64,000 bases of DNA, from NCBI RefSeq assembly GCF_033110965.1, contig NZ_CP137003.1, positions 3,100,001 to 3,164,000 of the forward strand. The letters are read 5' to 3'. This DNA is from Raineyella sp. LH-20. Its GTDB lineage: Bacteria; Actinomycetota; Actinomycetes; Propionibacteriales; Propionibacteriaceae. Positions 45,185-55,148 of this stretch are shown here, in pieces. The position numbers were made by a program, and so were the translations under genes. A model generated the notes under the pieces. The model saw nothing but the letters and a program-made list of their open reading frames with translations. It was not told where the DNA came from and ran no database searches. The stretch's first letter is position 1. Every line of letters starts with the position of its first letter.

Positions 45185-47833
45185 TCAGGCCTGCTGCAGG
45201 TTCTCCAGCACCTCGTCGAGGTCGTCCGGGGTCACCATCACCTCGCGCGGCTTGGAGCCCTCCGACGGCCCGACGATCCCGCGGGTCTCCAGGATGTCCA
45301 TCAGCCGGCCGGCCTTGGCGAAGCCGACCCTCAACTTGCGCTGCAGCATCGACGTCGACCCGAGCTGGAGGTTGACCACGAGCTGGGCGGCCTCGAGCAC
45401 CAGCTCCATGTCGTCGCCGATGTCCTCGGCGACCTTCTTGGCGGCGGCCGGCGCGGTGACGTCCTCGCGGTAGCTCGGCTGCAGCTGGGTCTTGACGATG
45501 TCGACGACGTCGCGGATCTCCTGCTCGGTGACCCAGGAGCCCTGCACCCGGACCGGCTTGGAGGCGCCCATCGGCAGGAACAGGCCGTCGCCCTGGCCGA
45601 CCAGCTTTTCGGCGCCGGGCTGATCGAGGATGACGCGGGAGTCGGTCATCGATGAGGTGGCGAAGGCGAGCCGGGAGGGCACGTTGGCCTTGATCAGGCC
45701 GGTCACCACGTCGGTCGACGGGCGCTGGGTGGCGAGCACCAGGTGGATGCCGGCGGCGCGGGCCAGCTGGGTGATCCGGACGATCGAGTCCTCCACGTCG
45801 CGGGGGGCGACCATCATCAGGTCGGCCAGCTCGTCGACGATCACCAGCAGGTAGGGGTACGGCCGGACCTCCCGCTCCGAGCCGGCCGGCGGCTGCACCT
45901 GGCCGGCCCGGACGGCCTTGTTGAAGTCCTTGACGTGCTTGAACCCGTACTCGGCCAGGTCGTCGTAGCGCTGGTCCATCTCCTTGACCACCCACTGCAG
46001 CGCCTCGGCGGCCTTCTTCGGCGAGGTGATGATCGGGGTGACCAGGTGCGGGATGCCGTCGTACGCGGTGAGCTCGACCCGCTTCGGGTCGACCAGGATC
46101 ATCCGGACCTCGTCGGGGGTGGCCCGGATCAGGATCGAGGTGATCATCGAGTTCACGAACGACGACTTGCCCGAGCCGGTGGCACCGGCGACGAGCAGAT
46201 GCGGCATCTTGGCCATGTTGGCCAGCACGTAGCCGCCCTCGACGTCCTTGCCGAGGCCGACCGTCATCGGCTCGTGGTCGTTGCGCGCCTTGGTGGAGCG
46301 CAGCACGTCGCCGAGGGAGACGATCTCCTTGTCCTTGTTCGGGATCTCCACGCCGATGGCGGACTTCCCCGGGATCGGCGAGAGGATCCGGACGTCGGCG
46401 CTGGCCACCGCGTACGCGATGTTCTTGGAGACGTTGAGGACCTTCTCGACCTTGACGCCGGGGCCGAGCTCCACCTCGTAGCGGGTGACCGTCGGGCCGC
46501 GGGTGTAGCCGGTGACCCGGGCGTCGATGTCGAATTCGTCGAACACCTCGGTCAGCCGGTGCACGATCTCGTCGTTGGCCGGCGTACGCGGCTGCGGCGG
46601 GGTGCCGGCCTTGAGCACGGTCATCTCCGGCAGCCGGTACTCGACATCGCCGACCTGTTCGACGCGCTGCGGCAGCGGCGAGTCGTCCGGCACCTCGGCC
46701 GGCGGGTTGACGGTGACCTTGGCGGGCAGCCCGGCGGTGACCGGGCCGGTCTTGGCGGCCTCCACGGCGGTCGCCGGCTTCGGCCGCGGGACCGGACTGG
46801 CATCGATGATGCCGGTGTCGAAGGCCATCGGGTCGATGTCGGTGAGGTCCGGCCGTTCCCGCGGCTCGGGCGCGCGGGCGATCACCACGCTGTCCTCGCG
46901 CGACCGGCGGCGTCGGCGCGCCGGGGCAGGCGTCGCGCTGGTCTCCTCGTCCTCCGCGCCGTCCTCGGGGTGCGTCTCGCGGACCGTACGGCCGCGTCGA
47001 CGCTCGCCGACGATCGGGGTGTCGTACGCCTGCTCGTCGACGCCGTACTCGGGCCGCGGCAACGCCCCCAGCCGGCGCTCGCGGGCCTCGGCGATCCGGG
47101 TCGGGATCTCATGCAGCGGGATGCCGACGATCAGGATGACGCCGTAGAAGGTGAGCAGCACCATCAACGGCACCGACACCCAGGCGGTCATCAGGTCGGT
47201 CAGCACGCTCGACGACACGAACCCGAGCACGCCGCCGGCCTCCCGCAGCGCCACCGGGTCGGCGGGGCGGGGCAGGCCGTGCGCCACACTGACCAGGCCG
47301 AGCAGGCCGAGCGCACCGGTCAGCCAGCCGACCACCTGGCGGCCGGCCGGACCGGTGGTGTCGGGGTGCCGGATGGTCCGCCAGGCCATCGTGCCGGTGA
47401 GCAGCGGCGAGGCGTACGCGGCCATCCCGATGACGGAGGTGACGGCATACGTCAGCCAGCCGCCGACCGGCTCGGGCAGACCCCACCAGAACTCGGCGGC
47501 CAGCACGATGGTGGCGCCGATCAGGGCCAGACCGATGCCGTCGCGGCGCAGGTCCGGCGGAACGTCGCGGGCGGTGGTGCCGATCGAGCGCACCCCGGCG
47601 CCGACCAGCCCGGCCAGACCGTCCCAGAGGACGGTGAGCGGGTTGCGCGGCCGCGGCGGGGGCGTACGACGCCCGCTCGCGGGACGCTTCTGCGGCGCAC
47701 GGGACGACGAGCCGCCCTTGCGGGTGCTCGCCGAGGATCCCTTGGATCCCCCGGAGCGCACTCCACCGGAGCGGGCCTGCGAAGAGGTCCGCCCGCCGGA
47801 AGAACGCGCAGGGGAAGTCGCGCGTGTCGCCAT
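45185..47833 (-). CDS. ftsK: DNA translocase FtsK/SpoIIIE
   Basis: An 882-residue septal DNA pump. A basic Ser/Gly/Arg-rich N terminus (first ~65 residues) is followed by four membrane helices (about 90-240), an acidic/basic linker, and the motor domain with [29 protein letters not shown] and [12 protein letters not shown]. The C-terminal gamma winged helix ([25 protein letters not shown]) reads KOPS-type sequences. It ends 31 bp before rimO. Confidence 0.95.
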   Translation of the reverse strand: MATRATSPARSSGGRTSSQARSGGVRSGGSKGSSASTRKGGSSSRAPQKRPASGRRTPPPRPRNPLTVLWDGLAGLVGAGVRSIGTTARDVPPDLRRDGIGLALIGATIVLAAEFWWGLPEPVGGWLTYAVTSVIGMAAYASPLLTGTMAWRTIRHPDTTGPAGRQVVGWLTGALGLLGLVSVAHGLPRPADPVALREAGGVLGFVSSSVLTDLMTAWVSVPLMVLLTFYGVILIVGIPLHEIPTRIAEARERRLGALPRPEYGVDEQAYDTPIVGERRRGRTVRETHPEDGAEDEETSATPAPARRRRRSREDSVVIARAPEPRERPDLTDIDPMAFDTGIIDASPVPRPKPATAVEAAKTGPVTAGLPAKVTVNPPAEVPDDSPLPQRVEQVGDVEYRLPEMTVLKAGTPPQPRTPANDEIVHRLTEVFDEFDIDARVTGYTRGPTVTRYEVELGPGVKVEKVLNVSKNIAYAVASADVRILSPIPGKSAIGVEIPNKDKEIVSLGDVLRSTKARNDHEPMTVGLGKDVEGGYVLANMAKMPHLLVAGATGSGKSSFVNSMITSILIRATPDEVRMILVDPKRVELTAYDGIPHLVTPIITSPKKAAEALQWVVKEMDQRYDDLAEYGFKHVKDFNKAVRAGQVQPPAGSEREVRPYPYLLVIVDELADLMMVAPRDVEDSIVRITQLARAAGIHLVLATQRPSTDVVTGLIKANVPSRLAFATSSMTDSRVILDQPGAEKLVGQGDGLFLPMGASKPVRVQGSWVTEQEIRDVVDIVKTQLQPSYREDVTAPAAAKKVAEDIGDDMELVLEAAQLVVNLQLGSTSMLQRKLRVGFAKAGRLMDILETRGIVGPSEGSKPREVMVTPDDLDEVLENLQQA

Positions 47834-47996
47834 GGCACCGACCCTAGGCCATCGACCCGAATCGGCCCCGGCGCACACGCCGGGCGGGCCACGCCGGAGC
47901 GCCCGCGGACCGGACGCCCCGGCGGATCCACACCCCGGCGAGGCCCCCGGGCGGGCGAGAGCCTCCGGGCCGGCCGGACGAGAGAGCCGCCGGGAC

Positions 47997-48917
47997 TCAG
48001 CCCTCCGCCGTGCGCAGCCGCGGCCCGGGGGTCCAGCCGCCGTCGGCCAAGGCCTCGCGCAGGTGCCACAGCGGATCCACCGGCCCGATCCCGGCACCGA
48101 GGGCGTAGCCGGCCGGGATCGCCCCGATCATGAACCGCTTCGCCAGACCGACCGCCTCCGGCGCGGTGAGGCCCTGGCCGAGGCCGGCGGCGATCAACGA
48201 GGCCATCGTGCAGCCGGTGCCGTGGGTGTGGGTGTTGTCGGCCCGCGCGGCGCGGAACAGGTGGCGTTCGCCGGTGTAGGACACCAGCAGGTCGTCGGCG
48301 TCGCCCTCCTTGTGCCCACCCTTGATCAGCACCCAGTCGGCGCCGAGCTCCAGCAGTGCCCCGGCCAGGATGGTCGGTGGCGTCGCGGTCGACATCCCGG
48401 CCAGCAGTGCCGCCTCGGGGATGTTCGGGGTGAGCACCGTCGCCAGCGGCACCAGTGCGGACCGCAGGGTGGCGATCGCGTCGGCCGCCAGCAGTGGATC
48501 GCCGTGCTTGGACATCGCCACCGGGTCGACGACGAGCGGGACCCGCGTGCCGTCGGCGCGCCGCGGCACGGTGTCGACCAGTTCCGCCACCGTCGCGACG
48601 ATCTCGGCGGACGCGAGCATCCCGGTCTTCAGGGCATCCACGCCGATGTCGTCGACCACACTGCGGAACTGCCCGCGGATGGCGTCGAGCGGCAGCGGCC
48701 AGGCGCCCTGGACGCCGACGGAGTTCTGGGCGGTGACCGCGGTGACGACACACATCCCGTGCGTGCCGAGCGCCATCATCGCCTTCAGGTCGGCCGGCAC
48801 CCCCGCTCCCCCACCGGAGTCGGTGCCGGCGATGGTCAGCACCCTGGCGGTGGGCAGCGCGACGGGTCGTGCGTCGGCGGCCCCGGCTGGGGCGGTCCGC
48901 TCAGTGGAAGTGGTCAT
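47997..48917 (-). CDS. thiD: Hydroxymethylpyrimidine (phosphate) kinase
   Basis: A 306-residue ribokinase-fold enzyme phosphorylating HMP to HMP-PP for thiamine. [19 protein letters not shown] is the family signature, with [13 protein letters not shown] and the C-terminal [10 protein letters not shown] anion hole. It overlaps the end of thiL by 17 bp, so thiLD forms a unit, here without its own TPP riboswitch. Confidence 0.95.
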   Translation of the reverse strand: MTTSTERTAPAGAADARPVALPTARVLTIAGTDSGGGAGVPADLKAMMALGTHGMCVVTAVTAQNSVGVQGAWPLPLDAIRGQFRSVVDDIGVDALKTGMLASAEIVATVAELVDTVPRRADGTRVPLVVDPVAMSKHGDPLLAADAIATLRSALVPLATVLTPNIPEAALLAGMSTATPPTILAGALLELGADWVLIKGGHKEGDADDLLVSYTGERHLFRAARADNTHTHGTGCTMASLIAAGLGQGLTAPEAVGLAKRFMIGAIPAGYALGAGIGPVDPLWHLREALADGGWTPGPRLRTAEG

Positions 48918-49935
48918 AGCCCTGCTGTCCTTCCCATCGCCGGCCGTCCACCGTGACGGACGGTCGTCCTGCTGTCGGTGCGTCCCCGACCGTACCGATC
49001 ACGGTCCAGCCCTCCGGCACCACCCCGGGTGGGAACGTCGCGGCCAGCGCGTGGTCCTCCCCGCCGGTCAGCAGGAAGACGTACGGGTCGACGCCGGTCG
49101 CCTGCCCGACCGACCGGATCGGCTCGGGCATGCCGAGGGCGGAACGATGCACGTCGATCGACACCTGCGACCGCTGCGCGATGTGACCCAGGTCGCCGAG
49201 CAGGCCGTCCGAGATGTCGATCATCGCGGTCGCCCCGGCCCGGGCGGCCTGCTGCCCCGCGCCGTACGGGGGCTGCGGCACCTGCTGGGCCTCGACCACC
49301 GCCTTGGGCGTACGGAACCCCTTGCTCAGCGCGGCGAGTCCGGCCGCTGCCCAGCCGACGCGCCCCTTCAGGGCGACCAGGTCGCCGGGCCGGGCACCGG
49401 ACCGCAGCACCGGCCCCTCCGGCCCGACGTCGCCGAGGATCGTCACCGAGATGGTGATGTCGCGGGACTTGGTGATGTCGCCGCCGATCAATGCCACCCC
49501 GGCCCGGTCGCACTCCTCCCGGATGCCCTGGACGAAGAAGCGCACCCAGGTCAGGGCCAGGTCGCCCGGTGCGGAGAAGCCCATCACGATGCCGATCGGG
49601 CGGGCCCCCATCGCCTCGAGGTCGGCCACGTTGACCGCGACCGCCTTGCGGCCGATGTCCGTGGCCGACGACCAGTCGCGGCGGAAGTGGACCCCTTCCA
49701 CCAGCACGTCGACGCTGCACAGGGTCCGGCCACCACGGCTGTGGATGATCGCCGCGTCGTCGCCCGGGCCCAACTCCACCTGGTCGTTGCCGGGCAGTCC
49801 CCGGGTGATCAGGTCGATCAGCTCGAACTCGCCGATGTCGGCGATGGTCTGCTGGGTGGCCGCCGGCTCCTCCTGCCCGGGACGTGGACCGGGATAGGGC
49901 CAGGGGGTGCGCCCGGAGGTGGCGATGTGGTTCAT
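48901..49935 (-). CDS. thiL: Thiamine-monophosphate kinase
   Basis: A 344-residue PurM-like kinase making thiamine pyrophosphate. GPGDDAAII binds ATP/metal; [14 protein letters not shown] and [14 protein letters not shown] are signature stretches. GAGGAG lies just before the ATG. It completes the pathway served by thiGH (7 kb) and thiD; the final product TPP is the ligand of the 6.85-kb riboswitch. Confidence 0.95.
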   Translation of the reverse strand: MNHIATSGRTPWPYPGPRPGQEEPAATQQTIADIGEFELIDLITRGLPGNDQVELGPGDDAAIIHSRGGRTLCSVDVLVEGVHFRRDWSSATDIGRKAVAVNVADLEAMGARPIGIVMGFSAPGDLALTWVRFFVQGIREECDRAGVALIGGDITKSRDITISVTILGDVGPEGPVLRSGARPGDLVALKGRVGWAAAGLAALSKGFRTPKAVVEAQQVPQPPYGAGQQAARAGATAMIDISDGLLGDLGHIAQRSQVSIDVHRSALGMPEPIRSVGQATGVDPYVFLLTGGEDHALAATFPPGVVPEGWTVIGTVGDAPTAGRPSVTVDGRRWEGQQGYDHFH

Positions 49936-50034
49936 CGGGACTCCTCGTCGGTGTCGTTGTCCTCGACACGGTAGCGTGAGGCCACCCGGGGTCGCCCCCC
50001 GGCGCAGGAAACCGGCGCAAGGAAAGGGGAAACC

Positions 50035-50280
50035 ATGGTCGGCACGGCGAAGGTCGAGGCGTACGTCCTGGTGCAGACCGAAGTGGGGCGCAGCGAGGAG
50101 GTGACCGCCGCGATCCGCAGCATCGGCGGTGTCGCCGACGCCGACGGGGTGACCGGCCCGTACGACGTGATCGTCCGCGCGCACGCCGACGACATGCTGG
50201 CCCTGGGACGACTGATCCGGGCGGTCCAGGAGGTGGACGGCATCACCCGCACCGTCACCTGCCCGGTGATGGCCGAGTGA
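50035..50280 (+). CDS. Stand-alone Lrp/AsnC ligand-binding (RAM) domain protein
   Basis: An 81-residue protein comprising only the RAM domain (AYVLVQTEVGRSEEVTAAIRSIGGV ... VTGPYDVIVRAHADD) without the DNA-binding helix-turn-helix. Such proteins may sense amino acids and partner with full-length Lrp. Preceded by AAAGGGG. It overlaps the DUF3515 gene by 4 bp. Confidence 0.88.
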   Translation: MVGTAKVEAYVLVQTEVGRSEEVTAAIRSIGGVADADGVTGPYDVIVRAHADDMLALGRLIRAVQEVDGITRTVTCPVMAE

Positions 50281-50735
50281 GGGACCCGCGGCCCGCCGCT
50301 GTCGTGGCCGCAGCAGGCCTGCTCCTGCTCGCCGGCTGCAGCGCCCCGGTGCAGCTGCCCGATCCGCCGGTCGACGACGCGACCCGTGCCGTCTGCACGG
50401 CCCTGGTGTCCGATGCTCCCGCCACCGTGTTGGGCTCGCCACGGCGGCCGACGACCGGGTCGCTGTCGGTGGCCTGGGGGGACCCGCCGATCACCCTGGC
50501 CTGCGGCGTGCCGCAGCCGGCAGAGCTGACCCCGACGAGCCAGTGCCTCGAGGTCGACGGCGTCGGTTGGTGGTCCCAGGACGGCGTGACCGGGACGGTG
50601 TTCACCACCGTCGGCCGGGCGGCGTACGTCCAGGTGGGGGTGCCGAACTCCTACGGCAACACCGGCGACGCGCTCGCCGAGCTGGGCCCGGTGGTGTCGC
50701 GTCACGACACCCTGCTGCGACCCTGCGCCGGCTGA
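50277..50735 (+). CDS. DUF3515 lipoprotein
   Basis: A 152-residue protein. The signal peptide has lipobox LAGC (Cys21); conserved pieces are WGDPPITLACGVPQP and a C-terminal DTLLRPC, typical of DUF3515. Secreted and probably lipid-anchored; function unknown. The GTG start overlaps the upstream stop (GTGA). The family is usually encoded near ddl and thiL in actinobacteria, as here. Confidence 0.85.
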   Translation: MRDPRPAAVVAAAGLLLLAGCSAPVQLPDPPVDDATRAVCTALVSDAPATVLGSPRRPTTGSLSVAWGDPPITLACGVPQPAELTPTSQCLEVDGVGWWSQDGVTGTVFTTVGRAAYVQVGVPNSYGNTGDALAELGPVVSRHDTLLRPCAG

Positions 50736-50800
50736 CGGTCCCCGACCGCCCCTGGACCGGCGTACCGGAGGCAATGTCAGGCAGTCGGCGGGCCCGACTC

Positions 50801-50870
50801 AGTGCAGGGCGATACGACTCAGCGCAAGGCGATACGACTCAGCGCAGGGCGAAACGACTCAGCGCAGGCC
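50801..50870. repeat. 20-bp tandem repeat between DUF3515 and ddl
   Basis: Three near-identical 20-bp units (AGCGCAGGGCGATACGACTC) at 50801, 50821 and 50841, plus half a unit. The repeat runs into the ddl stop codon (50859-50861); each unit carries a TGA in the ddl orientation. Confidence 0.9.
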
Positions 50871-51977
50871 GACCGGACGGGCCAGCGCCAGCTCGATCAG
50901 CCGGCTGATCAACTCGGGGTAGGCCACCCCGGCGGCGGCCCAGACCTGCGGAAACATCGAGAACCGGGTGAAGCCGGGCATGGTGTTGAGTTCGTTGACC
51001 AGCACCCGGTTGTCCTCGGTGAGGAAGCAGTCGACCCGGGCCAGACCCTCGCAGTCGAACGCTTCGAAGACCCGGATGGCGACCTCACGCACCTCGTCCG
51101 CGACCGCCGGGTCGAGGCTGGCCGGCACATGCAGACTGACCTGCTCCTCGGGCAGGTACTTGGCGTCGAAGTCGTAGAAGCCGGACTCGGTGTGCATCTC
51201 GATCTCGGCGACCACCGACGCCTCCGGACGGGCGCCGGCGACCCCCTCCAGCACACCACACTCGATCTCGCGGGCATCGCAGATGCCCTCCTCGACGATC
51301 ACCCGCGGGTCCCAGCGCTGCGCCTCGGCGATCGCTGCGGGCAGCCCGGAGGGATCCACCACCTTGGTGATGCCGACGCTCGACCCGCCGCGGGCCGGCT
51401 TGACGTAGACCGGGAACCGCAGCGCCTCGATGGCCGTCAGGCAGGCCTGGGGATCGGCTGCCCACTCGGCCGGACGGATGCCGACCCACGGGCCGATCGG
51501 CAGGTCGCTGAGCGTCATCACCTGCTTCATCCGGATCTTGTCCATCGCCAGCGCGCTGGCCGTCACGCCGGAGCCGACGTAGCGCACGCCGTACATCTCG
51601 AACAGACCCTGGATCGTGCCGTCCTCGCCCATCGGGCCGTGGAGCAACGAGAAGGCCAGGTCGATGTCGTGGATGTCCACCAGCCCGTCGCCGTCGACCG
51701 AAGCGATCCGAGCGCCGTCCGCCGTCCGCACCAGCACCGCGTCGGCCCGGTCCTCGGGCACCTCGGGGAGCACGCCGTCGACGGTGGTCAGCGCGACCAC
51801 CTCGTCGACGCCCAGCTGGACCCATCGGCCGGACCGGGTGATGCCGACGGCCACCAGGTCGTAGCAGGTCCGATCGATCGCGGACAGCACGCCCGCCGCG
51901 GTCAGGCACGAGACCCCGTGCTCGGAGCTGCCACCGCCGAAGACGACGGCGACGGTCGGGCGGGCGGGCGTGGTCAT
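50859..51977 (-). CDS. ddl: D-alanine--D-alanine ligase
   Basis: A 372-residue ATP-grasp ligase for peptidoglycan precursors. VVFGGGSSEHGVSC near the N terminus, VKPARGGSSVGITKV for ATP binding and ELNTMPGFTRFSMFPQ at the metal site. AGGAGG lies 6-7 bases before the ATG. The 3' end is formed by a tandem repeat. Convergent with the DUF3515 gene; gpsA lies 76 bp upstream in the same direction. Confidence 0.96.
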   Translation of the reverse strand: MTTPARPTVAVVFGGGSSEHGVSCLTAAGVLSAIDRTCYDLVAVGITRSGRWVQLGVDEVVALTTVDGVLPEVPEDRADAVLVRTADGARIASVDGDGLVDIHDIDLAFSLLHGPMGEDGTIQGLFEMYGVRYVGSGVTASALAMDKIRMKQVMTLSDLPIGPWVGIRPAEWAADPQACLTAIEALRFPVYVKPARGGSSVGITKVVDPSGLPAAIAEAQRWDPRVIVEEGICDAREIECGVLEGVAGARPEASVVAEIEMHTESGFYDFDAKYLPEEQVSLHVPASLDPAVADEVREVAIRVFEAFDCEGLARVDCFLTEDNRVLVNELNTMPGFTRFSMFPQVWAAAGVAYPELISRLIELALARPVGLR

Positions 51978-52053
51978 GGGACCTCCTGGGACGGCAACGG
52001 GCAACACCCTACCGCCGCCCGCTTGGTGCCCCCGACCGGCGAACGGGCACCGG

Positions 52054-53061
52054 TCACAGCTCCGGTTTGGGTTCGCGTTCCATCAGGATCGGCACCATCG
52101 CCGCCGGGGTCGTACGGCCCTCCAGCACCGCCACCACCCCCTCGACGATCGGCATGTCCACGCCGTACGCCCGGGCCAGGTCGCGGACCGCCTGACTGGT
52201 CGCCACCCCCTCGGCCACCCCGGCGCTCTCCCGGGACGCCTCCGCGACGTCGAGGCCCCGCCCCAGCCGTTCCCCGAAGGTCCGGTTGCGCGACAGCGGG
52301 GACATGCAGGTGGCGATCAGGTCGCCGAGCCCGGCCAACCCGGCGAAGGTGGTCTGCCGCCCGCCGAGCGCCTCACCGAGCGCGGCCACCTGGTGCAGGC
52401 CGCGGGTGATCAGCGAGGCGAGGGCGTTGTGCCCGTAGCCGAGGCCCTCCCCCATGCCGACGGCCAGCGCGATGACGTTCTTGGCCGCCCCGGCGAACTC
52501 CACCCCGACCACGTCGTCGACGGTGTACGTACGGAACGAAGGGGTCAGGCAGAGCTGCTGGATCCTTACGGCGACCGACGGGTCGTGGGCAGCGACGACC
52601 GACAGCGAGGGCTGACGTTCGGCGATCTCCCGGGCGAGGTTGGGGCCGGACAGCACCGCGATCCGCTCGGGGGCCACTCCGCCGGCCTGGGCGATCACCT
52701 CACTCATCCGCATGTCGGTGCCGGTCTCGATGCCCTTGACCAGGCTGAGCACCGGCGCGGTCGCGTCGCGCCACACCGGCAGGGTGGCCAGGTGACGCAG
52801 GTAGCCGCGCAACTGCTGGGCGGGCAGGGCGAGGACGATCAGGTCGGCACCTGCCAGCCCGCGGACCGGGTCGGTGGAGGCGTCGACCCGGTCGCCGAGG
52901 TCGATGTCCGACAGGTAGTCGGGGTTGCGGCGGTGCTGGTTGATCGCGTCGGCGACTGCCGGGCGGCGGGCCACCATCGTGACGTGGTGGCCGGCGTCGG
53001 CCAGCACCCGGGCGAACGCGGTCGCCCAATTGCCGGCCCCGAGGATGCAGCACTGTGCCAT
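52054..53061 (-). CDS. gpsA: Glycerol-3-phosphate dehydrogenase [NAD(P)+]
   Basis: A 335-residue enzyme making sn-glycerol 3-phosphate for phospholipids. GAGNWATAFA is the dinucleotide motif; KGIE, SGPNLAREI, EFAGAAKNVIALAVGM and GLAGLGDLIATC are all diagnostic. No ribosome site is obvious upstream of the ATG. gpsA followed by ddl is a common actinobacterial order. Confidence 0.96.
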   Translation of the reverse strand: MAQCCILGAGNWATAFARVLADAGHHVTMVARRPAVADAINQHRRNPDYLSDIDLGDRVDASTDPVRGLAGADLIVLALPAQQLRGYLRHLATLPVWRDATAPVLSLVKGIETGTDMRMSEVIAQAGGVAPERIAVLSGPNLAREIAERQPSLSVVAAHDPSVAVRIQQLCLTPSFRTYTVDDVVGVEFAGAAKNVIALAVGMGEGLGYGHNALASLITRGLHQVAALGEALGGRQTTFAGLAGLGDLIATCMSPLSRNRTFGERLGRGLDVAEASRESAGVAEGVATSQAVRDLARAYGVDMPIVEGVVAVLEGRTTPAAMVPILMEREPKPEL

Positions 53062-53219
53062 CCCGCCAGCCTATCGTCGCGAGCGGGATCGCCGGGCCTC
53101 TCCCGCGCCTGCTGTGGTCCTCCTCGCCCCGGGCCTCCCCTCGCCCCGCCGGCCCGTCCCTTCGCCGCCGGCCATCCCCTCGCTGGCGGCCGCGCGCGGG
53201 GTGTGCCAGCATCCGAAGC

Positions 53220-53792
53220 ATGACCGACCTCGCCGATCCCGTCCACTGGCTGCTGCCGCCCGATCCGGATCGGGCCCCGGCGTTCCGGGGCTGGCCCGCG
53301 CCGGCGCGGCACCGGCTCGCCCTGTGCGCACTGCTGGATCGGATCGAGGAGCTGAGCCCCTCCGGGGCGGGGATCGGCGTCGTGGTGGCCGACGCGATGG
53401 GCTCTGCGTGGATCGGGCTCGGCGCGCTGCTGCGGTCGTACGGTTCGCAGGCGCAGGTCGGCGGCCCGGTCAGTGAGCAGGTCGAGCACATCGAGCAGGT
53501 CGAGCAGGTCGAGATGCCGGCCGATGAGGGCCGTGCCCGGGAGGGACGGCATGGCGCGGCGATGCTGGGCCCGGCCGACACGCCCGTACGACACCTCGGG
53601 GTGACGGTGACGGGCACACCGGACGCGACATCGTGGACAGGGCCGTGGACCGTGGTGACCGACGAGGGGTGGCGGGTCGACCTCTCCCCCGACGCTCTGC
53701 TGGACCCCGTCGTCGGACTGCGCCCGGGACAACGGTTGCAGGCGATGGTCACCCTCGGCGCCGGGCCGCGGGTCGTCAGCGCCTGGCACTGA
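53220..53792 (+). CDS. Hypothetical protein
   Basis: A 190-residue protein I do not recognise. The N-terminal half looks globular (LADPVHWLLPPDPDRAPAFRGW ... HRLALCALLDRIEELS). A middle glutamate/valine/glutamine repeat (EQVEHIEQVEQVE) may be a short coiled coil, and the C-terminal part is strand-rich (VRHLGVTVTGTP, GWRVDLSPDALLD). Divergent from gpsA. Confidence 0.55.
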   Translation: MTDLADPVHWLLPPDPDRAPAFRGWPAPARHRLALCALLDRIEELSPSGAGIGVVVADAMGSAWIGLGALLRSYGSQAQVGGPVSEQVEHIEQVEQVEMPADEGRAREGRHGAAMLGPADTPVRHLGVTVTGTPDATSWTGPWTVVTDEGWRVDLSPDALLDPVVGLRPGQRLQAMVTLGAGPRVVSAWH

Positions 53793-54272
53793 GCCGGTCC
53801 CGGTCCGAGGACAGCGTGACCCGCCTTCGGGTGGTCGCCGAGGCCACGCCAGTGCGGGCACTGGGATCGCATGATCAGGCCCCTTGGCGTGGTTCCCGGC
53901 GCGGTTCCTCACGTCCCGCAGGCCGTGGAACCTCCCTGCGCAGCCTCCCTCACGCACAAACGCTCAGCTCTTCACCTCGCCCGTACGTTGGCGCTGAATG
54001 ACGGACACCTCTGCACGGACGAAATGCAGAGGTCTTCACCTGTACCTGAGCCGGCGCAGTGGGGCCGCCCCGACGATTCTCAGGAACCCCGACCCTCGCA
54101 AGGAACCCCGCCCTTCTACGGCCGAATAGCGTCGGGGAAGACGGCCACCATCGGCCGACCTGAGAATGATCGGGGATCCGAGACCACGCCAGGGACCTGA
54201 GACGACGCCGGAGACCTGAGACCACACCCACATGGGGTCACCCCGCCCCCCACCCATCGCGACGACGACTAC
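53793..54272. other. 480-bp region without a clear gene
   Basis: No convincing gene. A 9-bp inverted repeat ATTCTCAGG/CCTGAGAAT (54076-54084 with 54159-54167) encloses direct repeats of GGAACCCCG. Downstream, degenerate repeats of GACCTGAGAC occur to 54230. Possibly a structured RNA or regulatory region. Confidence 0.4.
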
Positions 54273-55055
54273 GTGAGGAACCGGAAGCTCTTCGCCGCTG
54301 CCACAGGTGATGATCGTCGCTCAGTACTTGGGGCGCCACACTTGAGTAGCGTTGAGAACGTGCACCAGGCGGAGAAATTCAGCAGCGGCGGGTCCGGCAG
54401 CACAAGCGGAGGTCGGACTCACCGGCGGATCAGGACTCTGCTCAGGTACACCGCAAGCGTAGGTGTGGGCGTGGTGATCTGCCTGTCAGTGGCCGGCATC
54501 CGTACGCTCGCCACTCCTGAGGACACCCCGATGACTGAGGAGTCGATCCTGCGGGAGTCACCACCGGCGCTCCGGGAGCACGTCAGTGGGAGGGTGCCGG
54601 CGGACGAACTCGCCTCGGCCGAGGTCGGCCTGCGGATGTCATACGTCGCCGATGAAGTGCGCACGATGTCCGACCCGCAGGGTTTTGCGGGATTGGTGAC
54701 CGACTGGGACCGGTCGGCCATGACCGTCCACTGGCGCGGTGATCCCAGCCCCGAGCTCCTGGACCACGCCCGAAGCGTGCCCTACGGCATCACGATCGAG
54801 GTGGTGCACGACGCCCGCTTCACCCGGGTGGAGCTGATGCGCGCGTCATCGGCACTCCTCGGCGATCGGGCCCTGGTCGCGGAACTGGGCATCGTCACCA
54901 CCTCGGTGCGTCCCGACGGTTCGGGTCTCGCGGTCCAGGTCTCCGGCAAGGCACCCGACAGCACTACTCGGACACAGTTGGAGGGGCGATTCGGCCTCCC
55001 CGATGGTCTGTTCTTCGAGCCCGATTCCCCGCCGCTGGTGCTGCAGCAGGGCTGA
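54273..55055 (+). CDS. Membrane-anchored hypothetical protein
   Basis: A 260-residue protein with one hydrophobic helix after a basic stretch (RYTASVGVGVVICLSVAGI, about 58-76), then a mostly soluble extracytoplasmic domain. No family recognised. Start uncertain: GTG at 54273 used, with an in-frame GTG at 54360 also possible; neither has a good ribosome site. Confidence 0.5.
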   Translation: MRNRKLFAAATGDDRRSVLGAPHLSSVENVHQAEKFSSGGSGSTSGGRTHRRIRTLLRYTASVGVGVVICLSVAGIRTLATPEDTPMTEESILRESPPALREHVSGRVPADELASAEVGLRMSYVADEVRTMSDPQGFAGLVTDWDRSAMTVHWRGDPSPELLDHARSVPYGITIEVVHDARFTRVELMRASSALLGDRALVAELGIVTTSVRPDGSGLAVQVSGKAPDSTTRTQLEGRFGLPDGLFFEPDSPPLVLQQG

Positions 55056-55148
55056 TCCGGACCAGGGATCGCCGGGCGTCAAGGGTGGCGACGGCGCTCG
55101 AAAACTGGACGGTCTCGGCGGAGCGTCGACGCGGGATCGGGTCTCGTG

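Noticed and set aside
45743-48133. A 796-codon plus-strand open frame over ftsK
   Set aside because: Antisense shadow of ftsK; no domain, no ribosome site, repetitive Asp/Arg/Gly translation.
50801-50870. CRISPR array
   Set aside because: Units are contiguous with no unique spacers and only three copies; no cas genes in the window.
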